Of a DNA stretch of 64,000 nt, positions 1 to 8,166 are shown piece by piece. Made by a program: the position numbers and the translations under genes. Source of the DNA: JADMIH01 sp035274425. GTDB lineage: Bacteria; Chloroflexota; Chloroflexia; QHBQ01; JADMIH01. Numbering within the stretch: position 1 is the stretch's first letter; each line of letters begins with the position of its first letter. The notes beneath the pieces were generated by a model. That model was not told where the DNA came from. It searched no databases and saw only the letters and a list, made by a program, of their open reading frames with translations. The stretch is from positions 1-64,000 of the forward strand of contig DATEOC010000051.1 in NCBI GenBank assembly GCA_035274425.1. The letters run 5' to 3'.

Positions 1-24
1 GGACCACAGAGAGGTATTGAAAGT

Positions 25-690
25 ATGTACATAATCATCGTAGGTGGCGGCAAGGTGGGGTATTACCTTGCTAAGACCCTGGTGAATGAGGGGTACGAAC
101 TGCTCCTTATCGAGAAGAACCCCAAGAAGGTGGCGACCTACTATGAGCGGTTCGGTGCGGTGGTGATGGAAGGGGATGGGGCCGAGATGGATACCCTTCA
201 GGAGGCGGGCATGGGACGCGCCGACGTGGTGGTAGCCGTGACGGGAGAGGACGAGGACAACCTGGTGATATGCCAGACCGCGAAGAAACTCTTCCACGTG
301 CCCCGCGCCATCGCCCGCGTCAACAACCCCAAGAATGAAGAGTTGTTCAGGCGGTTAGGCATAGATGTTACGGTCTCGGCTACCAACATCCTCTTGAGCA
401 TCATCGAGCAGGAGATACCTCAGCGCGGGTTGGTCCATCTCATCGCCTTGAAGCACGGCCAGCTTTCGCTGGTGGAGGCGACGGTTGAGGATGGATCGCC
501 CGCTTCGGGGAAGTCATTGGCCGAGATCAGCTTCCCTCCCAACGTGGTCATATCCGCTGTGTTACGCGACGGCAGTGTATTGATCCCCAGGGGCGATACC
601 CGACTGGTGCCCAGGGACGAAGTGATAGCCCTCTCTCCACGTGAGAGTGAGGGAGCATTACGCGATATACTTATCGGGGCGGCTCCCTAG
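25..690 (+). CDS. TrkA-family K+ uptake regulatory subunit
   Basis: This is a cytoplasmic regulatory subunit of a Trk/Ktr-type potassium channel, which binds nucleotide and gates the membrane subunit. The N-terminal Rossmann motif VGGGKVG (residues 6-12), a conserved acidic residue ending the second strand (LLIEKN) and the GDGAEMDTLQEAG segment are typical TrkA-N features. The C-terminal part (about 140-215) matches the small TrkA-C ligand-binding domain. At 221 residues it is a single-repeat protein, half the size of E. coli TrkA, as is usual outside proteobacteria. An AGAGG ribosome-binding site lies before the ATG. The partner gene is probably just upstream, outside the window. A heptamer repeat and a hairpin terminator follow the stop codon. 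The family assignment is firm; whether the partner is Trk or Ktr cannot be seen. Confidence 0.93.
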   Translation: MYIIIVGGGKVGYYLAKTLVNEGYELLLIEKNPKKVATYYERFGAVVMEGDGAEMDTLQEAGMGRADVVVAVTGEDEDNLVICQTAKKLFHVPRAIARVNNPKNEELFRRLGIDVTVSATNILLSIIEQEIPQRGLVHLIALKHGQLSLVEATVEDGSPASGKSLAEISFPPNVVISAVLRDGSVLIPRGDTRLVPRDEVIALSPRESEGALRDILIGAAP

Positions 691-770
691 ACGGACGACG
701 GACGAAAGACGAAAGACGAAAGACGAAAGACGAAAGACGAAAGACGAAAGACGAAAGACGAAAGACGAAA
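691..770. repeat. Heptamer tandem repeat (AGACGAA type)
   Basis: About eleven tandem copies of a 7-bp unit, mostly AGACGAA with GGACGAC at the left end, directly abut the stop codon of the TrkA gene. This is one of many members of a heptamer family dispersed through the window. Confidence 0.95.
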
Positions 771-774
771 GCGG

Positions 775-798
775 ATGAGCGCCTGGGGCGCTCATTTT
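775..798 (+). terminator. Intrinsic terminator after the TrkA gene
   Basis: A perfect 9-bp stem (ATGAGCGCC / GGCGCTCAT) with a 3-nt loop is followed by TTT. It sits between two convergent genes and may serve both. Confidence 0.7.
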
Positions 799-807
799 GA
801 TAGCAGG

Positions 808-2874
808 TTATTCTCTGCCCCAGGAGATGGTGGCGACATCTAGCATGAAGAAGTTGGCGCAACGTATACAGTTGCTGAGACTCTGGTTGCTGATGGTGAG
901 GGTGTTGGAGCCTTTCCTGAGGGTCTTGGATGGGACGGGCCAGGTGTGGGTGCCCCAGTTGCCGGGGCCGCTGGGGTCGTTTACAGTATCGTTGGGGAAG
1001 GGATTGGGGCCACTGAATATCTCGGTGTCGTTGATTGCTATCACGATGCGGGTCTTGGCAATGTCCTCGGAGTCTACCGCCACCATAGTGAGACTGCCTT
1101 CTCCTTTAGGGGCTTTGTCGAGGTCGAAGCTGGCGGTCATAGTGTGGTACTGCGTGCCCCTGCCGTAAACCCACGTTGCTGTGACGTTGTGGTAAAGGCC
1201 ATTGCCGTTTCTGTACCCGCCCGTGAAGGTCGTGTCCTGTATGGTAATTGTGCCTGGGGTCTCGGTTATCGGGTCAGGCGTGGGGGTGTCGTCAACAGGC
1301 GCAGGTTCGATGGTTGCCGTTGGCTCCGGTTCGATAATGACTGTAGGCTCGGCAGTAGGCTCAGGCGGGGGTTCCGTCGTTGGCGTTGGCGGCTCCGGTG
1401 TGGGTGGCTCAGGAGTCTCGCTAGGCGGAGGGGGCACTTCCGTCGGAGGGGCGAGCGTTTCGGTTGGCGTTATGACGAGCGTGACCGTCTCGGTGGGGGT
1501 CAGCACCAGGACCGCAGTGGGCGCAGCTATGGTAGAGGTCGCATCAGGTAGCTGTGGAGTGCCGGTAGGTGGGAGTATAACCTCCCCCAGAGTAGCAGTG
1601 GGGGTCGCGGATGCGGGGTTATTGGGGCCGATAAGGGTACTCCCCAGCCACACGCCTACCCCTCCCAGGCCAAGCAATAGGAGCGCGATAACGGCCATCG
1701 GCACCCAGCTTGCATCTCTCCTACCTCCTGTGTTCACCAAAACGGGTGCCCTGGGCGGTGGGGTTGGAGGGGATGACTGCTGTGCCCTCGATGTGGCCTT
1801 CTGAGGTGGCGGGGTCACTCTGGGAACAGGCACGCTATGAGGGGGATTTGCTACGCTCTGCCCTGGATATCCGGCTCTACCCCCTGGGCCTCCTGTGGGA
1901 GTGGCAGGCATCGGGATGGGCTGGCTCATCTCGGCGGAAGCGCGCTGTCCGGTTGGCGTCCAATGTCCTCCGTTAGGTAGGGAGGCCATTGCCCCCAGGG
2001 AGACGGCCTGAGTCGGTTGGTTGAAGGAGACGCTCAGTGTCACCAGCTCCTGCGCCAGCGCTTCGGTGTTGGGGTAGCGCCGCTGTGGGTCTTTGCTCAG
2101 GCAGCGCATAATGACGCTTTCGAGGGAGGGGAAGACTTCGGGGGCCATCTCATGCAGCGGTTGCGGCTGCTCCCACACCTGCTTGTAGGCGACTATTGCC
2201 GGGTTGTCGCCCGTGAATGGTGGTTGACCCGACAGGCACTCGTACATGACGCAGCCGAGCGCGTAAATGTCGGATGCGGGGCCTACTGGCTCGCCCGTGG
2301 CCTGCTCCGGGGAGAGATAAGCGGCGGTGCCGAAGGTCATGCCAGACTGGGTGAGGGAGGGGCCTGAGAGGGCCTTGACCACGCCGAAGTCGGTGAGATG
2401 AGCATTGCCACGCTCATCTATCATGATGTTCTGGGGCTTCACGTCGCGGTGTATCAGCCCCTTGGAGTGGGCGGCGGTGAGAGCGTAGCACGCCTGTATC
2501 GCTATGGTTATAGTCTCGGCGGGGGAGAGGCGACCGCGCTTGTGGAGGATGTCTTTGAGGTTCTTACCCTCGATGAACTGCATGGCGAGGAACATCGCGC
2601 CATCGTCGGCCTCACCGAAGTCGTATATGTCCACGATGTTTGGGTGGGAGAGGGCAGCCGCGGCCTTGGCTTCTACCACGAAGCGCTTGCGCGAGGCGGC
2701 GTCGTGGGTATACTGGGGGCGCAGCAGCTTGATCGCCACGATGCGGTCGAGGCGGATGTCCCTGGCGCGGAAGACCTCGGCGGCCCCGCCCTCGCCTACC
2801 TTTTCGATGAGCCGGTACCGCCCAGCGAGCGTGCCTTCTCCCTCGAACATGGGTGTGGAACCGTCAGTTTGCAT
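808..2874 (-). CDS. Transmembrane Ser/Thr protein kinase (PknB-like)
   Basis: This is a eukaryotic-type protein kinase with an outside sensor region. The ATG at 2874 is chosen over an upstream TTG (2910) because AAGGAG lies 4-5 nt before it, giving 688 residues. Kinase motifs are the glycine loop GEGGAAEV (about 28-35), the ATP lysine in VAIKLL (about 49), HRDVKPQN (catalytic Asp about 144), DFG (about 162) and the APE-like SPEQA. A Pro-rich juxtamembrane linker (about 300-388) leads to one membrane helix (about 390-415). A Thr/Pro/Glu-rich extracellular stalk (about 420-545) follows, then a C-terminal beta-sandwich-like domain of about 140 residues. Pro/Thr stalks are common in Chloroflexota surface proteins. 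The ligand is unknown, and no PASTA repeats are present. Confidence 0.93.
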   Translation of the reverse strand: MQTDGSTPMFEGEGTLAGRYRLIEKVGEGGAAEVFRARDIRLDRIVAIKLLRPQYTHDAASRKRFVVEAKAAAALSHPNIVDIYDFGEADDGAMFLAMQFIEGKNLKDILHKRGRLSPAETITIAIQACYALTAAHSKGLIHRDVKPQNIMIDERGNAHLTDFGVVKALSGPSLTQSGMTFGTAAYLSPEQATGEPVGPASDIYALGCVMYECLSGQPPFTGDNPAIVAYKQVWEQPQPLHEMAPEVFPSLESVIMRCLSKDPQRRYPNTEALAQELVTLSVSFNQPTQAVSLGAMASLPNGGHWTPTGQRASAEMSQPIPMPATPTGGPGGRAGYPGQSVANPPHSVPVPRVTPPPQKATSRAQQSSPPTPPPRAPVLVNTGGRRDASWVPMAVIALLLLGLGGVGVWLGSTLIGPNNPASATPTATLGEVILPPTGTPQLPDATSTIAAPTAVLVLTPTETVTLVITPTETLAPPTEVPPPPSETPEPPTPEPPTPTTEPPPEPTAEPTVIIEPEPTATIEPAPVDDTPTPDPITETPGTITIQDTTFTGGYRNGNGLYHNVTATWVYGRGTQYHTMTASFDLDKAPKGEGSLTMVAVDSEDIAKTRIVIAINDTEIFSGPNPFPNDTVNDPSGPGNWGTHTWPVPSKTLRKGSNTLTISNQSLSNCIRCANFFMLDVATISWGRE

Positions 2875-3775
2875 AAGACTCCTTGCTAGGTATCGGGTAT
2901 GGGCATCCAATTATAACGTCTTGAAAGCATGGAGCGTGATGCTGATGCTCAGACCTGGCGCTGGCGACAAGGTATTTATGATAGCATATCATATACCGAG
3001 GATGGACGGACGACGGACGACGGACGACGGACGACAGAACGTGATGCGTACTGGATTAATCACAAAGAACACAAAGACACGAAGAACACAAAGGAATTGA
3101 TGGGTTTGTTTACCGTAGAGACGCAGAGATCCTATGGGGAGGGGTTTTGGTGGTGTAGTGTGGTATGGGGGGTGCGGTGGTAAGGGCATGGCGTCGCCAT
3201 GCCCTTACGGGCGCGTTGGGTTGCCGGTTGTAGGGTTGGGTGCCCCTGTGCCGCAACTGGTTCCTGGTGATTTCCCTCGGTGCCTGGGGTGTAGTTAGAT
3301 GCACCCAAGGCGGTGAGCGGTTGGCATGGCGCTCCTACCAGGTGAGGATTGACCTGCGCTGTGCCGGGGTATCGAATGTGGAGTGCGGAGTGCGGAGTGC
3401 GGAGTGCGGAAGGATGGTGGTGTGTGTGGCACTCGGTACTCGTTACTCGTTATTCTTAGCTGAGACCTCCTTTTCGGGGGTGGCGAGGGAAGCGGGTTGC
3501 GATCCCTCGAAGACAGGGACACCAGCGGGACCCTTGGGGTTGGACCTCGACTGCGGACGGCGAGGCCGGAAATGCATCTCTATTTAATTAATCCCATTTC
3601 GAGGGCAAAATGGGACAGCTTTTTGGGGCAATTTCCTAAATTGGTGCGAAATTGGTGGTGTTGGGGATGGAGGATGGAGGATGGACGATGGACGAAGTGG
3701 GCTGCTATGAGTTCTGAAATGTGCTCTTGTACGAAGCGGGGAGAGTGAGCGATGTTGGGGAGGGAGGAAAAGAGT
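2875..3775. other. Repeat-rich spacer without a convincing gene
   Basis: The 900 bases between the kinase and the dehydrogenase contain only short repeats. There is a GGACGAC heptamer run (about 3004-3035), an ACAAAGA/ACACAAAG run (3061-3094), a 29-bp palindrome (3180-3208), four copies of the octamer GGAGTGCG (3380-3410) and a short GGATGGA run (about 3664-3694). Open frames here are translations of repeats and show no family signature. Confidence 0.75.
3180..3208. repeat. REP-like palindrome
   Basis: A perfect 13-bp inverted repeat (GTAAGGGCATGGC and its complement) has a 3-nt loop GTC. There is no T tract, so it reads as an interspersed palindromic repeat rather than a terminator. Confidence 0.8.
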
Positions 3776-4615
3776 ATGCGTGCTGTAGTTGTAACGGGCG
3801 CTTCGAGTGGAATTGGAGAGGCTTGTGCGTTGCGCCTGGCGGAGTTGGGCTTCCGGGTGTTCGCGGGGGTGCGCAAGGAAGAAGATGGCGAGGCTTTGCG
3901 GAGTAAGGCGTCTGAGCGGCTGGTGCCTCTGCTGCTCGACGTGACCGATGCAGGCTCGATTGCCTCTGCCGCTAGAAAGGTGGCAGAGAGTGTCGGAGAG
4001 CGAGGGCTGGGGGGGCTGGTCAACAACGCGGGGATAGCTGTGGCAGGGCCGCTGGAGTTCCTGCCTGTGGAGGAGCTTCGCAGGCAGCTTGAGGTGAACG
4101 TGGTGGGGCAGATCGCGGTGACGCAGGCGTTCCTGCCGATGTTGCGCACCGGGCGGGGGCGGATGGTGAATATTGGCTCTGTGAGTGGAAGGGTGGCAGC
4201 GCCTCTGCTGGGGCCTTATTGCGCTTCAAAGTTCGCCCTGGAAGCGCTTACGGCGACGTTGCGCATGGAGTTGCAGCCCTGGGGAATCGCGGTCTCCCTC
4301 ATCGAGCCTGCGGGGATAGCCACGCCGATATGGGAGAAGTCCCTGGCGCGTGGAGATAAGCTTATAGCGGCCCTTCCTCCTGAGGTGCAGGAGCGATACG
4401 GAAAGATGATTGCCGCCCAACGCAAGCGCGCTATCAAGACCGGCAAGCATGGCATCCCTATCAGTGAGGTGGTTGGTCCGGTGATACACGCTCTTATGAG
4501 CAAGAGGCCGAGAGCAAGGTACCCGATTGGGAGTATCACGCGATTGGGTGAGGTATTGCGGCTGCTCCCCGACAGGGTGCGAGAGCGTATTATCTTGCGA
4601 CAACTGTCGAGGTAG
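3776..4615 (+). CDS. Short-chain dehydrogenase/reductase (SDR)
   Basis: This is a classical NAD(P)-dependent SDR oxidoreductase, cytoplasmic. The cofactor loop TGASSGIGEA sits at residues 7-16. NNAG follows the fourth strand, the catalytic Ser lies in GSVSGRVA, and Y-x3-K reads YCASK, so the Asn-Ser-Tyr-Lys tetrad is complete. I start at the ATG at 3776, preceded by a GGGAGGGAGG purine-rich site and giving 279 residues; an upstream in-frame ATG at 3752 would add eight residues before the first strand. The C-terminal stretch resembles SDRs acting on retinol, steroids or fatty acyl substrates, but the substrate cannot be told from sequence. It stands alone between a repeat-rich spacer and a MITE-like element. 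Confidence 0.92.
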   Translation: MRAVVVTGASSGIGEACALRLAELGFRVFAGVRKEEDGEALRSKASERLVPLLLDVTDAGSIASAARKVAESVGERGLGGLVNNAGIAVAGPLEFLPVEELRRQLEVNVVGQIAVTQAFLPMLRTGRGRMVNIGSVSGRVAAPLLGPYCASKFALEALTATLRMELQPWGIAVSLIEPAGIATPIWEKSLARGDKLIAALPPEVQERYGKMIAAQRKRAIKTGKHGIPISEVVGPVIHALMSKRPRARYPIGSITRLGEVLRLLPDRVRERIILRQLSR

Positions 4616-4705
4616 AGGCTGAAACGTAGGGTCTAGCTATACGGGCGAAATGAAGAGCGATAATAACTGGGACGCGCTCGCTGAGAAGTGCGTGTGGGCG
4701 ATTCT

Positions 4706-4872
4706 GAGAGGGTGTCCAAGAAGAGTAACTATTAGCCTGTCATTCTGAGCGAAGCGAAGAATCTAAAAATCTATGAGCATGTACTATAGTAAAAATCCTA
4801 GATTCTTCGCTTCGCTCAGAATGACATTCATACATTTACACGTTGCTCTACGCTTTTTGGACACCCCCTGAG
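4706..4872. mobile_element. MITE-like element with nested inverted repeats
   Basis: Outer imperfect terminal inverted repeats (GAGGGTGTCCAAGAAG at the left, complement of CTTTTTGGACACCCCCT at the right) enclose a perfect 26-bp inner inverted repeat (4739-4764 and 4800-4825, starting GTCATTCTGAGCGAAGCG). There is no coding capacity. A second copy with the same left end lies at 9553-9702, and inner-palindrome relatives lie at 17795-17873 and 34291-34388. Confidence 0.75.
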
Positions 4873-4927
4873 CACACCTAGCAGCTGTGTGGATGTAGGG
4901 CAGCTTCGAGAAGCAACTGATGCTGAG

Positions 4928-7258
4928 TCAGGGTTGCCAGCCGCCGGGTGTTGCCAGGGTGGTCCACTTTGTCGGCTCCCGGCTCCCGGTTGCGGCGGTT
5001 AGCAGTGCGATTACCTGTCCACTCGCCGATGTTGCGTATACCGCACCGTGCTCGAACTCCTGGACCAGGCCCGCGCCTCCCCTCTCCGGCTCAAGCGCCC
5101 AGCCGAGTGCCTGGCGCACATCCTGGTTCTGACACCAGACTTGCTGGAAGCCCCGTTGCGGAGCGAAAAGCCCGGAGGGTGGCGTGAGGTCGCATTCTGA
5201 CCATACCCTCGAGCCAGTATATAAATCCTCAAACTGCTTGTAATGCCCGTCGTCGTATAGCACCAAAATTTGCGCCTTCGTGCTGTTTCCGGTACCTGCC
5301 CACAGCATAGCACCGTGCTCGAAGCGTTCAAATGCAGTCGATCCCTCGCCTACAGTGCCGGGACAGCCGAGTTGAGCCGCTACCTGGGGCGCGCCTGTCC
5401 AGGCGTCGTGCAGGCGTGAATCGAGCATATCTTCGCAGCGCAAGTGCGGGCCGGTGTCCAGGGTCTGCGTCGCTGCGCGGCCCAACTGCGACAAAAGCAC
5501 GTCATACGGAGGCTGATTTTCGGGGTGGTACTCGAACACAGCCCGCTCGAAGTATTGCATCAAATAAGGCTTGCCGTTGAGTTCCGACACCTCAGTAAAC
5601 TCATTTGAGATGGGATAGCCTTGCTGAGGCAGCCCGCCGTGACTCTCCCAGTATGCTCTGAAGCGCCCACCAAGAGTGTAGCCTGTCTCCGGGAAGAAGC
5701 GGGCATCCTCCGTTGCGGGATGCTGGCTCGAAGCGCCATCTGCCCCGTAGCCCGCACGATATGCCCCCACCCCCAGGAGCGATTGCAACACGTCGTAAGG
5801 AGGATTGTTTTCGGGGTGGTACTCCAGCACCGCTCGCTCGAAATGCTGGGTGCGGTAAATGCGGCCGTCAACTGCCGAGACCTGAGGCACGGCCTCGGTG
5901 AGTGGTAGCCCAATTTGCGCCAGGCTGCCATGAGCGTCCCAGTAAGCATGAAACGGCCGGGCCAGGTTGTGCCCCGTGTCAGCGAAGAACCGGCTACCAG
6001 TAGCGCCTGTCTCCACTGCGGGTGTAGTCAGCTGCTGGGCGGCTTCCGGCAGTGACAGCGTGTAAAGTACGCGGTCCTTGATCGATACAAGCGTCAGCGG
6101 CAGGTAAGGGGTCATGAGGAACGAGCCACCGGGGGCGTCGGGCAATTCGCGCCAGACTCTGCCGCCCCTGGGTGAATAGTATAGATGCCGGTCCTGGCGC
6201 ATGAAGACATTGGCAGGGGCGAATGGCACTACGTCGAGGAGGATCGTGCTGGTGTGGGGCTGGGCGGGTACCGGAAACGGTAAAGGCAGGCGCAGCATGC
6301 CGGAGCCCGAACCTGGGGCAGGGTGAGGTGGGACCAAGCTCAACTCAGGGGCGCTATTGCTGAAATCCCAGGCTTGTTCGAGGCCCTGGGTGAACTGCAA
6401 GACCCCTTCCTGGGTGTGGACAAACTTGATCGTCCCTCTATTATGTTCCCATGCGACTCCGGCACCCGTCCCAGGCACGCCGACATAGGACCCCCAGTGC
6501 TGCCCGCTCACTCCTCTATCCCCTGTAATGATCGTGGCGGTTACCGGGGCGATATCGCCGGACAGTGGGCTTATACTGGCGGCCCTGGGGTTCATACGCC
6601 ACTCCGTCGAGCCTGCGGCCCGCCAATGCTCTCCTGCGTCCGTCGAATCGTAAAACGTTTCCGTCATCGTCTTATTGTCGTACACCAGCCGGTGTAGCAC
6701 ACGAGCATCGGCGGAGGCGACCACGAATCCTCCATCGGCAGCTTCTGGTTCGGGGAGAGGGTAAGCCGCCCACGTTAGACCGGCATCAGGGCTGGACCAG
6801 AGGCGCGCTCCGTCACGGGCATATACGTGGGCGCTGCCGTCGCGGGCGAGGTCAGTCGGCAGGTGAGCTATCGCCCTACCTGCCGGTTCGTCCAGGCTGA
6901 AGCGCGATGCTCCAGGCCCGACCGGCGCAAAGAGCCAACCCTGTGGGCCACAGACGGTAAACGGGCGGGAATTGACGACGCTACGCTGCCCGCTCTCCCA
7001 GTTGTAAGCGACCGTGCCGGTGCCCGGCTCGGCGACGAGCAACCTGTGGGGGTGGGTCGCATCTATACACATCTGACCAGGGTCGGCGGGTAAGCGAACT
7101 GCCGTCGCCTGCCATGTCGTTTCTGGAGCCGAAACCTGGCTGGCCTCCGCTCTTGAGACGCGGGGGAGGCCGGTAGCCGGGACGATGAGCAGAGCAATAA
7201 GTGATGCGAGCGCCAAGAAGCGCAGATATGTTTGTATCTTTCGGGTTCCATTCGCCAT
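4928..7258 (-). CDS. Secreted Asp-box and FEYHPE-repeat protein
   Basis: This exported protein of unknown function is 776 residues from the ATG at 7258, which has GGAG about 9 nt upstream; a GTG at 7279 is the alternative. A signal peptide is clear (TRKIQTYLRFLALASLIALL). The N-terminal half carries Asp-box-like motifs of sialidase/BNR propellers (SPDAGLTWAAY, DSTDAGEHWRAAG), suggesting a six- or seven-bladed propeller. The middle contains two copies (about 423-505 and 515-593) of an 80-residue module running FF-x-(D/E)TGH...YW-x2-HG...GYP...YFERA-x-x-EYHPEN-x-PPYDVL. From memory this module recurs in secreted proteins of Chloroflexota. A weaker third unit may follow at the C terminus. The same module ends the partial gene at 63877. 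A role at the cell surface is inference. Confidence 0.8.
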   Translation of the reverse strand: MANGTRKIQTYLRFLALASLIALLIVPATGLPRVSRAEASQVSAPETTWQATAVRLPADPGQMCIDATHPHRLLVAEPGTGTVAYNWESGQRSVVNSRPFTVCGPQGWLFAPVGPGASRFSLDEPAGRAIAHLPTDLARDGSAHVYARDGARLWSSPDAGLTWAAYPLPEPEAADGGFVVASADARVLHRLVYDNKTMTETFYDSTDAGEHWRAAGSTEWRMNPRAASISPLSGDIAPVTATIITGDRGVSGQHWGSYVGVPGTGAGVAWEHNRGTIKFVHTQEGVLQFTQGLEQAWDFSNSAPELSLVPPHPAPGSGSGMLRLPLPFPVPAQPHTSTILLDVVPFAPANVFMRQDRHLYYSPRGGRVWRELPDAPGGSFLMTPYLPLTLVSIKDRVLYTLSLPEAAQQLTTPAVETGATGSRFFADTGHNLARPFHAYWDAHGSLAQIGLPLTEAVPQVSAVDGRIYRTQHFERAVLEYHPENNPPYDVLQSLLGVGAYRAGYGADGASSQHPATEDARFFPETGYTLGGRFRAYWESHGGLPQQGYPISNEFTEVSELNGKPYLMQYFERAVFEYHPENQPPYDVLLSQLGRAATQTLDTGPHLRCEDMLDSRLHDAWTGAPQVAAQLGCPGTVGEGSTAFERFEHGAMLWAGTGNSTKAQILVLYDDGHYKQFEDLYTGSRVWSECDLTPPSGLFAPQRGFQQVWCQNQDVRQALGWALEPERGGAGLVQEFEHGAVYATSASGQVIALLTAATGSREPTKWTTLATPGGWQP

Positions 7259-7430
7259 AACGTGGTCTCCGGGTGACACCTGGACTAGATTGTCGCCAAT
7301 TACGAAAAGCTAAGGCCATCGGGGGATAGGCGTCTCTTGCACTAACAACGAACGTCCGCAACACCGGTTGCAATAACCAGCTAACCAGCTTGCTGCCTTA
7401 CCGCCCTGCGCTCTAGCTATTCTCAGGTAG

Positions 7431-7436
7431 TATAAT
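7431..7436 (+). promoter_or_regulatory. Possible -10 box upstream of the OsmC-like gene
   Basis: TATAAT lies 27 nt before a small ORF and 140 nt before the OsmC-like gene. No good -35 box is visible at the usual spacing, so the call is weak. Confidence 0.35.
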
Positions 7437-7457
7437 CAGACGGAGCAGGAGTTTGAC

Positions 7458-7556
7458 ATGGCCGTGAAGAGCGAATACAGGCTACCTACATGGCGCACGC
7501 TTCCTGTAGGTAGCACGGGGGTCGTGCTGGCGATCATAGAAATGGTGGGAGAATAG
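7458..7556 (+). CDS. Possible small ORF, 32 residues
   Basis: An ATG preceded by AGGAG at 7 nt opens a 32-codon frame ending in TAG, 19 bp before the OsmC-like gene and on the same strand. The peptide is mildly hydrophobic towards its C terminus (GVVLAIIEMVGE). A 9-bp inverted repeat (CTACCTACA at 7482-7490, TGTAGGTAG at 7505-7513) lies within it. No family is recognised. It may be a leader peptide, a short gene or chance. Confidence 0.3.
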   Translation: MAVKSEYRLPTWRTLPVGSTGVVLAIIEMVGE

Positions 7557-7575
7557 AAGAAGATAAGGAGGTCGC

Positions 7576-8034
7576 ATGATAAACGCGGATATACGTGAAT
7601 ATGAGGTGAAGGCGCACTCTACCGATACGTTCGGGCGGGTGATGTGTAGCGCCCGCAACCACTACTTCGTGGTGGATGGGCCGGTCCAGAATGGCTGCCC
7701 AGGCGAAGAGATTACGCCGAGCGAGCTTTTCCTGTCGGCGGTGGCGGCTTGCGGGGTGGAGCTGTTGCAGGTAATCGCCAGGCAGCAGGAGGTTGCGCTG
7801 GCGGGGTCGAGCGTGCGAGTCTACGGCATGATGGACCGCAGTAACCCCGTGCGCCCTGACGTTGCCTTGTTCAACTCGGTCAGCCTGCACTTTCTGCTCA
7901 AGGGAGTCACCCAAGAGGAGGGAGAGGGGCTGGTGCAGGCGTTCCGGGGTCGCTGACCGCTCTACGGCACGGTCGCAGTTGCGACCCCTGAGGTTCTCGT
8001 CGAAGTGCAGGTGGAGGCGGACGATAGACGATAG
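7576..8034 (+). CDS. OsmC-like protein with in-frame UGA at the second Cys site (possible selenoprotein)
   Basis: OsmC-family proteins are cytoplasmic thiol-based peroxide/redox proteins with two conserved cysteines. The first is present in SAVAACGVELL (about residue 59). Reading stops at UGA (7954-7956), but the same frame continues as PLYGTVAVATPEVLVEVQ, which has the character of the family's C-terminal strand and follows directly where the second conserved Cys-Pro would stand. Read through, the protein has 152 residues, close to family length; stopping at UGA gives 126 and loses the second redox residue. A hairpin fitting bacterial SECIS rules lies 14 nt after UGA. OsmC-like selenoproteins have been reported from metagenomic surveys. 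The alternative is a Cys-to-stop mutation or base error. AGGAGGT precedes the ATG. The readthrough frame ends in ATAGACG heptamer repeats, giving DDRR-stop. Confidence 0.65.
7971..7986 (+). promoter_or_regulatory. Candidate bacterial SECIS hairpin
   Basis: The perfect 6-bp stem GGTCGC/GCGACC has apical loop AGTT. The loop starts 20 nt after the UGA and has G at its second position. Published bacterial SECIS rules ask for a loop 16-37 nt downstream with a G in the first two loop bases. An outer CTC/GAG pairing (7960-7962 with 7990-7992) could extend it. Confidence 0.5.
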
Positions 8035-8155
8035 ACGATAGACGATAGACGAAATACCACGGACCACGGACGACAGACGATGGACGACGGTATGATGCGT
8101 GATGCGTGATGCGTGAGAACATCGTATTATGTTGTCGTCTTTCGTCTGTCGTCCA
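8021..8155. repeat. Composite heptamer/octamer repeat element
   Basis: ATAGACG-type heptamers and then GGACGAC/AGACGAT types (8021-8090) are followed by three GATGCGTG octamers (8094-8117) and a short inverted heptamer stretch (about 8135-8155). The same arrangement of direct heptamers, other repeats and inverted heptamers recurs at 59238-59348 and 60466-60712. Confidence 0.85.
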
Positions 8156-8166
8156 GGAGCGATAGC

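Noticed and set aside
1202..1804. Open frames antisense to the kinase stalk
   Set aside because: They are Gly/Val/Ser-rich mirror translations of the Pro/Thr-rich linker, without ribosome-binding sites.
3580..4149. Minus-strand 189-codon frame opposite the dehydrogenase
   Set aside because: Ser/Arg-rich shadow of a gene with complete SDR motifs.
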